Below, one piece after another: positions 1-5,967 of a DNA stretch of 21,046 bases (within the stretch, counting starts at the first letter, position 1; every line of letters begins with the position of its first letter). The translations under genes and the position numbers were made by a program. Below the pieces are notes generated by a model. It worked only from the letters and a program-made list of their open reading frames with translations, had not been told where the DNA came from and ran no database searches. The DNA lies in the NCBI GenBank assembly GCA_964621645.1, contig CAZUMH010000060.1, positions 1 to 21,046 of the forward strand, in the 5' to 3' direction. This DNA is from CAZUMH01 sp964621645. GTDB taxonomy: Bacteria > Zhuqueibacterota > QNDG01 > JAGLOF01.

Positions 1-453
1 GGCCACCTGCAGCGGAATAAAGTACGGCAGGCGGTACAACTCTTCGACCTGATCGAGACGCTGGATTCCTACCGTCTGGCAGAGGAGATCGACAAGCGCT
101 CTGCCGCAGAGGGGAAGATCATGGAGGTTATGGTGGAGGTCAACAGCGGCCGGGAGGAACAAAAATTCGGGATATTTCCTGAGGAGGTGGAGAATTTTCT
201 CAGGCGGATTTCCAGCCTGCTGCATATCCATGTCCGGGGACTGATGACCATGGGACCCTTCAGCGGCGATCCCGAGGAGGCTCGGCCCTATTTCAGGGAG
301 ACGAGGAAGTGCCTGGAGCGCTGCCGCGGGCTCGATCTGCCCAACGTCACCCTGGAGGAACTTTCCATGGGTATGACCAACTCCTACCGGGTGGCCATTG
401 AAGAGGGAGCGACAATCATCAGGGTCGGAACCCTTATCTTCGGGCCCCGCTGA
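1..453 (+). CDS. yggS: YggS/PROSC family pyridoxal phosphate homeostasis protein, 3' part only
   Basis: The reading frame is open from base 1, so the N-terminal third, which holds the PLP-binding lysine, lies outside the window. The visible 150 residues carry family hallmarks. They start with GHLQRNK (the family's 'W/FIGxLQxNK' segment). Next come VNSGREEQKFG, the 'RGLMTMGPF' segment, and a C-terminal LSMGMTNSY...AIEEGATIIRVGTLIFGPR region that forms the phosphate-binding part of the alanine-racemase-like TIM barrel. Members bind PLP without known catalysis, act in the cytoplasm and buffer the PLP pool and amino-acid/keto-acid balance. The last residues match the usual end of the family, so the 3' end is intact. 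The usual SMGMSxD motif reads SMGMTN here, a mild variation. The next gene converges on it, and I see no strong terminator in the 122-bp gap. Confidence 0.95.
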   Translation, partial: GHLQRNKVRQAVQLFDLIETLDSYRLAEEIDKRSAAEGKIMEVMVEVNSGREEQKFGIFPEEVENFLRRISSLLHIHVRGLMTMGPFSGDPEEARPYFRETRKCLERCRGLDLPNVTLEELSMGMTNSYRVAIEEGATIIRVGTLIFGPR

Positions 454-575
454 ATGATTCTGGATAATGATTCTGAGGAAAGGACTCACATCGTTGTTTC
501 GGTCGAGTGAGACTGACTAGTCTGGTATCCTGATAGCAGGATCTGAATGAGAAAAGGATCCTCTGTATTTGCTTT

Positions 576-1016
576 TCAGTCCTTTAAGATTGAACTAATT
601 TTTTCGTCGGCAGTAAACATCTTCTCATATTTCGAACCAAGGTGAAGCATCATTCTGGTGACGTCCCTGGGGACAATGACACAGAGCCGGATCATTTTCT
701 TTCCACTGACAACACCGCTCTGGGTTACCATGGGCCGGTAAACATCGCCCAATGCCTCAATAAATATACTGTCTCGATCGATAGCCTGAAATTCTTCAAC
801 GGAAATACCTCCCAGACGCAAATCCAGTACTGCATAGGTCTCGGGATGAACTGCCGTCAGTTCCTGGGCATGGGGATAACTTCCCATTGCCACTTTCTCC
901 GCGCGATGAGCACTCTCGATCTTAATAGAAGATCCGCCACCCCGACTGCAGGCGACTCCAACAAGAACAACTCCGACTAGAAGACTAACTGCTGCATACG
1001 ATAAGATCTTTCTCAT
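576..1016 (-). CDS. Small lipoprotein of unknown function
   Basis: This encodes 146 residues. A lysine/arginine n-region and a hydrophobic stretch end in a lipobox, VGVAC, with lipidated Cys23 followed by Ser. In a Gram-negative cell this predicts outer-membrane anchoring by the Lol route. The mature part has a central segment of alternating strands (EAL GDVY, MVTQSGVV, KMIRLCVIVP) and a charged helical end. I do not recognise a family. The start is well fixed: GGAGGAGGG sits four bases before ATG. It lies 53 bp downstream of the Cys4 membrane protein gene on the same strand, so the two could be cotranscribed. Confidence 0.75.
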   Translation of the reverse strand: MRKILSYAAVSLLVGVVLVGVACSRGGGSSIKIESAHRAEKVAMGSYPHAQELTAVHPETYAVLDLRLGGISVEEFQAIDRDSIFIEALGDVYRPMVTQSGVVSGKKMIRLCVIVPRDVTRMMLHLGSKYEKMFTADEKISSILKD

Positions 1017-1069
1017 TTAACCCTCCTCCCCACTCCAAACGTGTTCCTGCTGATACTATATAAACCGTA

Positions 1070-1828
1070 TCATTTAATCAGCTTTTCCTCTCCTCCAAGT
1101 TCTCGGCAAAGGCGAATCGATGAGCTGATAAAAATCGGATAGAGGATGAGAAGATTAGCCGCACCAGTGAAATACCCTACGAACGGGATGAATCCCGCAA
1201 GCAAAAGGACGGGGATGACGATGCCGAGTCCATCGGACACTCTACTCTCGACACTTCTTTTTTCTGCCAGCTTGTTTATATCTTTAGGCAGCTTACCAAA
1301 GGCTATAAACAACCAATAAAAATTGTAGAATGGGATGAAGCAGTAGCCCAGTGCTTTGCCGGGTGTTTCGATTGATGGCGTCAAATCATCGCGGTGTGAT
1401 TCATTGATAACAAAACGCCAGGTCTGATAAAAAAGCACCATGAAAAAAACCTGTGCCGCTATTACAGATAGACCACCCAATCCGAAAAAAGTTCTGGCAA
1501 CATTTTCATCCCCGGATGCGATAATGGCTCCCAAAATAACAAGGAAAAGTCCCCCATACAATAGGGAAAAATATATCTTATAATTTCCGATGTGAGTATT
1601 TTCATCCGCATGTATAGTGTTCTCCTTCTTTGCTTTCTCAACCTTTTTCTCAAGCAGCTCTATTTTTTTATCCTTATCAAGCTTATAAAATTTCCCGGCA
1701 CATTTGTTAATAAACGTTTTAGGATGGGAACCTAAATTGAAATGTAATTTTGAGCATGTAAAGGTGCCCTGAACAAAATGAGCACAGTGGGGGCAATAAT
1801 TATCCCAACGTAATTCATTGTCTTCCAT
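1070..1828 (-). CDS. Membrane protein with N-terminal Cys4 motif
   Basis: This encodes 252 residues from the chosen ATG. The frame stays open for 51 codons upstream, but this ATG has a nine-base-spaced AGGAGGG and the upstream extension looks noncoding. The order is as follows. A cytoplasmic cysteine cluster (C12, C15, C25, C43; spacing CX2C-X9-C-X17-C) could bind zinc or an Fe-S cluster. A very charged helical linker spans about 50-80. Four or more membrane segments lie at about 86-104, 115-137, 158-178 and 200-236. The segment 'GKALGYCFIPFYNFYWLFIAF...KDIN' resembles a motif I associate with uncharacterised multi-pass proteins that carry N-terminal adaptor domains (GYF_2/DUF4339-like). I cannot assign a function. 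A soluble metal-binding head on a small membrane core could suggest a sensor or scaffold, but this is inference. Confidence 0.75.
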   Translation of the reverse strand: MEDNELRWDNYCPHCAHFVQGTFTCSKLHFNLGSHPKTFINKCAGKFYKLDKDKKIELLEKKVEKAKKENTIHADENTHIGNYKIYFSLLYGGLFLVILGAIIASGDENVARTFFGLGGLSVIAAQVFFMVLFYQTWRFVINESHRDDLTPSIETPGKALGYCFIPFYNFYWLFIAFGKLPKDINKLAEKRSVESRVSDGLGIVIPVLLLAGFIPFVGYFTGAANLLILYPIFISSSIRLCRELGGEEKLIK

Positions 1829-1837
1829 GATCTTGTT

Positions 1838-1844
1838 CCCTCCT
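1838..1844 (-). promoter_or_regulatory. Ribosome binding site that fixes the start of the Cys4 membrane protein
   Basis: On the minus strand this reads AGGAGGG, nine bases before the ATG at 1828. No comparable site precedes the in-frame ATG at 1981, so the 51-residue N-terminal extension is unlikely to be translated. Confidence 0.75.
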
Positions 1845-2037
1845 ATATTTAATCTGTATTTCCCATCACCCGGACTCTTTATATGAGTTTGTGCTCTAAT
1901 CAGGTCTTGAAAAAGCTCCTTCAATTTTGGTGACGTAAAACCGATAGTATATATGGGTAACTCACCTAATAACAGAGGCATAATTCTTCAGATCAATCGA
2001 AGAATCCCTTTTTGATACCTATGTAAGTGATCACGTT

Positions 2038-2436
2038 TTACTGCTTCGTGAGATTTACCTCCATGCTATGCAGGGAGGGATAGCTGACATCGAAAGTTCC
2101 TGTCAGGGTCTGCTTATCCTCACTCAGCTGTATGTTCCATCCGGCGGAAGCGACTACGAATGAAGAGCCGGCAATAAAACTAAAACTTCCACCACCGGTG
2201 ACTGCTCCAGTATTGCTTACACTCCAGGTCGAACTGACGCCACTCCCGTTAGCCTTTCCCGTATCATCGACATTCAGGTTAAGATTGAGAGTATTACTGG
2301 TGTTTTCCACTGTACCGATCCAGTTCCCCACGATGTCCGCCAGGGTGTACACTATCTGAGGCCCGGTTGAGTTTTTAGAGCAGGCGGCAGTAATTGCGAC
2401 AATTACTACGAGCAGAATACATAATGTTTTTTTCAT
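2038..2436 (-). CDS. Small beta-rich lipoprotein, paralogue of the protein at 2760-3122
   Basis: This encodes 132 residues starting at MKKTLCILLVV. A further in-frame ATG at 2460 exists, but AAGGAGGA six bases before the 2436 start settles the choice. The signal peptide ends in lipobox ITAAC (Cys19, then Ser), predicting an outer-membrane lipoprotein. The mature part, about 35-132, begins with 'GNWIGTVEN' and alternates Gly/Ser-rich turns with strands, for example GSGVSSTWSV, GGGSFSF and LTGTFDV. This looks like a small beta-barrel or sandwich that measures about 100 residues. It aligns without gaps with the neighbouring protein at 2760-3122 (shared GxWxGT, GSGVxSxWS, SGSF/GGSF-x-FI and LTG-T/S-F-x-VS), so the two are duplicates. 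The function is unknown; no catalytic motif is visible. Confidence 0.78.
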   Translation of the reverse strand: MKKTLCILLVVIVAITAACSKNSTGPQIVYTLADIVGNWIGTVENTSNTLNLNLNVDDTGKANGSGVSSTWSVSNTGAVTGGGSFSFIAGSSFVVASAGWNIQLSEDKQTLTGTFDVSYPSLHSMEVNLTKQ

Positions 2437-2759
2437 GATTGATCCTCCTTTTAAATGCATCCTGGTTTACTCTATCAGCGTGTATCAGGATTTCTTCAGA
2501 TTGCATAATATTTCAATACAGAAACCGATTCGGGAATCCATTTCTTTGAAATGCTTTCCCAAACAGGGATTTTATTCCCCGGGGCTTTTGCCGATCCGAA
2601 CATTACAAAACAACCGCCGGATGAATCATACATATTTTTCACTTTCCGGTACCTCTTTCCCAGATAATCACTCACTATTGGATTGGTATCGCATCTTACA
2701 TCTCCGCATACAGTTTCCCAATCAACACCCGTCCTCGCAATCAACCAAATAATAACAGA
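2437..2759. other. Gap between the two paralogous lipoprotein-type genes
   Basis: Apart from the ribosome binding site of the downstream gene I find no convincing feature here. A frame of 82 codons (2496-2744, minus strand) starts with TTG, has no Shine-Dalgarno and no recognisable domain. It is simply the continuation, past the TAA at 2760-2762, of the frame used by the 2760-3122 gene. It may be a decayed extension of that gene, or chance. No hairpin followed by a T-run is visible. Confidence 0.4.
2443..2450 (-). promoter_or_regulatory. Strong Shine-Dalgarno of the beta-rich lipoprotein
   Basis: AAGGAGGA on the minus strand lies six bases upstream of the ATG at 2436. It places the translation start directly at the lipoprotein signal peptide and excludes the eight-residue upstream extension. 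Confidence 0.75.
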
Positions 2760-3122
2760 TTATTTCCCTTTTTTCCTAAATTGAACAAGTAATTTGCCAT
2801 ATCCTACGTGAGATACATGGAAGCTTCCAGTTAATGCCGCTTCATTCTCGTCCAATAAAAGATCCCATTTCGCAGAGGAGACTATCTGAGAAGAGCGTAC
2901 AATAAACGTAAAGCTGCCGCTGCCGCTCACCCGGCCGTCGCTCTCCAAACTCCAGACGGAACGGACACCGCTGCCAGAAACACGGCCCTCGGAATCCACT
3001 TCCAGATCCAGGTGAACGTTGATTGAGCGGTTTAGCGCCGTGCCCGTCCAGCGTCCGCTCAAACCGGAGGATTGATTCGGTAAGGCATGATCCGTGTATG
3101 GTGCATGCGGGTTCATTGTCAC
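2760..3122 (-). CDS. Signal-less paralogue of the beta-rich lipoprotein (possibly 5'-truncated)
   Basis: This encodes about 120 residues from a GTG at 3122, or 118 from the ATG at 3116. Residues from about 22 onward align without gaps with the lipoprotein at 2038-2436. Shared elements are G-x-W-x-GT, GSGVxSxWS, SGSFTFI and LTGSFHVSH. Unlike that paralogue it has no signal peptide. The N-terminus is a short polar stretch (HAPYTDHALPNQSS), and the frame upstream hits a TGA seven codons before the GTG, so no leader can be recovered. The Shine-Dalgarno is weak. It is either a duplicated copy that has lost its export signal and is decaying, or a cytoplasmic version. Its core is undamaged, which argues for recent truncation or retained function. 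Confidence 0.6.
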   Translation of the reverse strand: MTMNPHAPYTDHALPNQSSGLSGRWTGTALNRSINVHLDLEVDSEGRVSGSGVRSVWSLESDGRVSGSGSFTFIVRSSQIVSSAKWDLLLDENEAALTGSFHVSHVGYGKLLVQFRKKGK

Positions 3123-3180
3123 CTGATCCGCTTCAATTATTCAAAATCCATGGAAGGCCTTATCACTGTTCATATGATAT

Positions 3181-3214
3181 AAAAAAAACCGGTTTGAAAA
3201 GTGATGAACCGGTT
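3181..3214 (-). terminator. Intrinsic terminator after the kinase-regulator-propeller operon
   Basis: On the minus strand an 8-bp stem AACCGGTT (3207-3214) pairs with AACCGGTT (3187-3194) across a 12-base loop. It is followed directly by a run of T (3181-3186). It lies about 75 bases past the stop of the propeller gene and separates that operon from the lipoprotein genes downstream. Confidence 0.75.
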
Positions 3215-3287
3215 AACTGATTGTTAAAATTTGGTGAAGATTGAGGATTAGATCGGTAAAAAAGCCATCGGGCGGGCAGGACTTGCA

Positions 3288-5240
3288 CTACGCAGGCGGG
3301 CCAGAGACATCCATGCGCTCATCCGGTTCCAGGGGACGGAACCGGACATAGTCAAAATCCGCGCGGGCACCGGCGGGCACGAACCAGCATTCGCCGTTGA
3401 TGAGAAGCCGCTGGATCTGATTGTCGATGGAGGGCGGCAGCGATCCCTCAAGAAATGGTTTGAACGCTGATTCCTCTTCTTGTATCATAACTCGAACGTT
3501 ACGCCCGTCACGGAGGATACGGAAGGTGAAGGGCCCGCTCCCTTTCTTCGCTGAATCCGGAAGGACAAATCGCATGGTTCCCTCGGCAATCTTCCGGTCC
3601 TCATTATAAAGAACGGCTTCCAGGGCGCTGATTGGCTGGACATTCGTAAACCTGGTGATTCTCAGTACGCATCCGTCTCTCCTATCAATGTCGAAGATCA
3701 GTGTCATGGTGACATTCTGGGAATTTGTGCCGTCGTTAATGGTATAGATCACCCGGGTTTCCAGCTCCCATCGGGTGCCGCTTACATACAGGCCGATTTC
3801 CGTAGCGGGATAATACCAGTACCAGAAACGGAAATTGGGAAGGTAGGCCGCATGGTGACGCGGTATCATCATCGGATCCAGCCAATAGCGCAGGAATCCG
3901 GGGTGCTCTCTAAGGGACCAGTGGCCGAACGAGGCATTGCCGTAGACATTGGGACCGGGCCATTCCATGACGTTCCAGGGAGCGGAAAGGGTGTCCGAAT
4001 CGAAATGATCGACAAACGGAGCGGAAAGTACGTGAATATTCCCGGAACGGGGCGACGGCCGTTTCGGTTCATTCAGATGGTGATTTTCGATTGATTTCAT
4101 GATCAGGAGCGCCCGGATCAGGTCTTCCTGAATCAGCTGGATGGAACCGTCATTCTCTTCCCGGTTTATATCCACGGCCCAGAGATCGTACTGGCTGGAA
4201 CGTATACTCCGGAAGAGGATGCGGTCTCCCTCATGACTCCACACTGGATTATCGAAACCCCGTACTCCATATGATCCGCTGGTCAGCCGTGTCACCTTCC
4301 GGGTTTCTCTCGAGAAGAGATAGATATGACGATGCTGATTCTCCATGGAATCGAATGCGATCCAGCGCCCGTCCGGTGAAAATCTGAATCCCCGGGCATT
4401 GATGTCCAGAGAGAGTAACTCCTTCCGCTCCCCTGTCTCCAAATTGATCGACGCCATGCGCTTTGGAGGATCGAGCCTGAAATCATAGGTCTCCGCCAGC
4501 AGTATCGTTCCATCGGGTGACCAATCCTGGGGATAGATGAGACAATCCGGCGAGTCCCAGATCACTCGCGTTTCACCCGTTTCCAGATCCGCGTACCGCA
4601 GCTCGGACGCGAAGAAACCTGTGTACCATGCATAGGCAAGAAACCTGCCGTCCCGTGACCAGGCAGGATGAAAAGCATATGATGCGGAGCGGCCCCACTC
4701 TGTATCGGTAAGACAGGAAACGATCCCGGACGAAAGTTCTCTGATCATCAGATTACCGGTTCTCCAGTCTGTATATGCCTGCATCGTCCCGTCATAGGAG
4801 GTGGACACATAAGGATCGATCCCTGTCCGCTGAAAGTACCAGCGAACCAGAGGGTGAACCTCATCGCGTGCTGCTGCAAGAGCCGTCAAACGCGAGCGAG
4901 CCAGAGCCGCGAAATCGGTCTGATTCGGGTAATCTCCAACGATTCGACGGTATATCTCCGTGGCCCGGGGATCACCCAGTTTTTCGTAACAGCTGCCCAT
5001 CTGCAAAAGCGCCCGGGCGGCCAGTGACGGTGGCGTTTCCGGATGTGTTACCACCTGCTGATACATCTGTAGAGCCACTTGAAGGTCACCTCTGACCGTT
5101 TCCGCATACTGCGCCGATTGAAAGAGCATATCCGGTGTTTCCTGCCCATATGCGACTGAGCTCACCAGCGCCAGGCCCAGTGCGACTATCCGCAGACTTT
5201 GTTTCATTGTCCGGAAGATCTGTTTATTTTTCGTGATCAT
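3288..5240 (-). CDS. Exported TPR / TolB-like (PD40) beta-propeller protein with C-terminal lectin-like domain
   Basis: This encodes 650 residues. A signal peptide lies at about 12-32 (hydrophobic core ending SSVAYGQ). At about 38-122 there is a helical repeat region of the sort that precedes PD40 propellers in FCB and acidobacterial proteins: 'GDLQVALQMYQQVV', 'ARALLQMGSCYEKLGD', 'EIYRRIVGDYP'. At about 145-360 there are beta-propeller blades with recurring WSxDGR, WSPDGT, FSPDGRWIAFDS and WSHEGDRILF signatures (TolB/WD40-like PD40). From about 405 to the end, 'FVDHFDSDTLSAPWNV' opens a strand-rich region resembling concanavalin-like/DUF1349-type sandwich domains. It probably acts in the periplasm, binding a protein or glycan. 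Its ATG overlaps the regulator stop as ATGA, implying translational coupling. An internal ATG at residue 12 would also leave the signal intact. Which ligand it binds cannot be told. Confidence 0.85.
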   Translation of the reverse strand: MITKNKQIFRTMKQSLRIVALGLALVSSVAYGQETPDMLFQSAQYAETVRGDLQVALQMYQQVVTHPETPPSLAARALLQMGSCYEKLGDPRATEIYRRIVGDYPNQTDFAALARSRLTALAAARDEVHPLVRWYFQRTGIDPYVSTSYDGTMQAYTDWRTGNLMIRELSSGIVSCLTDTEWGRSASYAFHPAWSRDGRFLAYAWYTGFFASELRYADLETGETRVIWDSPDCLIYPQDWSPDGTILLAETYDFRLDPPKRMASINLETGERKELLSLDINARGFRFSPDGRWIAFDSMENQHRHIYLFSRETRKVTRLTSGSYGVRGFDNPVWSHEGDRILFRSIRSSQYDLWAVDINREENDGSIQLIQEDLIRALLIMKSIENHHLNEPKRPSPRSGNIHVLSAPFVDHFDSDTLSAPWNVMEWPGPNVYGNASFGHWSLREHPGFLRYWLDPMMIPRHHAAYLPNFRFWYWYYPATEIGLYVSGTRWELETRVIYTINDGTNSQNVTMTLIFDIDRRDGCVLRITRFTNVQPISALEAVLYNEDRKIAEGTMRFVLPDSAKKGSGPFTFRILRDGRNVRVMIQEEESAFKPFLEGSLPPSIDNQIQRLLINGECWFVPAGARADFDYVRFRPLEPDERMDVSGPPA

Positions 5241-5947
5241 TGCCGGGTCTGCACTCCTTCCAAGCGGTACCCCACACCATGCACACTCTTCAGATAACAG
5301 GGATTGGCCGGATCCGGCTCCAGTTTTTTGCGCAAATGCGCCATATGCGTGTCAATGGTGCGGGAAGTAACATAGACATCCCTGCCCCAGATCCGGTCCA
5401 GAATCTCGTCTCGCTCCAGCACTCTGCCCGGATTCTCGGCCAGCAGCCGCAGCAACGCGAATTCATAGGCGGTCAGATGGATCGGCTTCCCGTTTTTTGT
5501 CAGTTCATATTGTTCAAAATCCACTTCCATATCGCCGAAACGGCAGATCCTGATCCCCTCCGTTTTCTCTTTTGTCTGACGCGCCCGCCTGAGCAGCGCC
5601 TTGATGCGGGCCAGCAGCTCCCGGGGGCTGAACGGTTTGGTAATGTAGTCATCCGCGCCGATCTCGAGTCCCAGAATTTTATCTACTTCATGATCCCTGG
5701 CCGTAAGCATGATGACCGGTGTATTATTTCCGGACTTCCTCAACTGTTTGCAGACCTCGAATCCGTCCATGCCGGGCAGCATGACATCGAGCACGATGCA
5801 GTCAAATGATCCGACCTGTGCCAGGGCCAGCCCCTGTTCGCCGTCAGACGCGGCTGTCACCGTGAATCCTTCAAAGGTCAGATCATCTTCCAGTCCCATA
5901 CGGATCCGCGCTTCATCTTCGACAATCAGTATATTTCCCTTTTCCAT
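5237..5947 (-). CDS. OmpR/PhoB-family response regulator
   Basis: This encodes 236 residues. The N-terminal receiver (about 4-118) has the acidic pair E10/D11, phospho-acceptor D54 in 'VLDVMLPGMDG', T82, and K104 in 'ITKPFSP', so all switch residues are present. The C-terminal winged-helix DNA-binding domain (about 135-232) shows the usual 'LTAYEFALLRLLAENPGRV', 'RDEILDRIWG', 'SRTIDTHMAHLRKKLE' and 'VHGVGYRLE' segments. It should bind DNA as a dimer after phosphorylation, most likely by the kinase encoded just upstream. It starts 20 bases after the kinase stop with AAGGA eight bases before ATG. Its own stop overlaps the start of the propeller gene. Its targets are not visible here; the propeller gene itself is cotranscribed. 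Confidence 0.96.
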   Translation of the reverse strand: MEKGNILIVEDEARIRMGLEDDLTFEGFTVTAASDGEQGLALAQVGSFDCIVLDVMLPGMDGFEVCKQLRKSGNNTPVIMLTARDHEVDKILGLEIGADDYITKPFSPRELLARIKALLRRARQTKEKTEGIRICRFGDMEVDFEQYELTKNGKPIHLTAYEFALLRLLAENPGRVLERDEILDRIWGRDVYVTSRTIDTHMAHLRKKLEPDPANPCYLKSVHGVGYRLEGVQTRQ

Positions 5948-5967
5948 ACAGATATTCCTTGATGCTG

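Noticed and set aside
454..575. Short inverted repeats AGACT-GACT-AGTCT and ATCCT-gatagc-AGGAT between convergent genes
   Set aside because: Stems are only five base pairs with no T-run on either strand, so a terminator cannot be claimed.
642..980. Plus-strand frame of 112 codons opposite the first lipoprotein
   Set aside because: The minus-strand gene has a strong Shine-Dalgarno and a lipobox; the plus-strand translation has no plausible features.
2496..2744. 82-codon frame on the minus strand between the two paralogues
   Set aside because: TTG start without Shine-Dalgarno and no recognisable motif. It is the continuation of the upstream gene's frame past a TAA. Stop-codon readthrough was considered, but the extension has no domain-like pattern and nothing else supports it.
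5240..5809. Plus-strand frame of 189 codons opposite the response regulator
   Set aside because: It is antisense to an unmistakable OmpR-type gene; low-complexity shadow translation.
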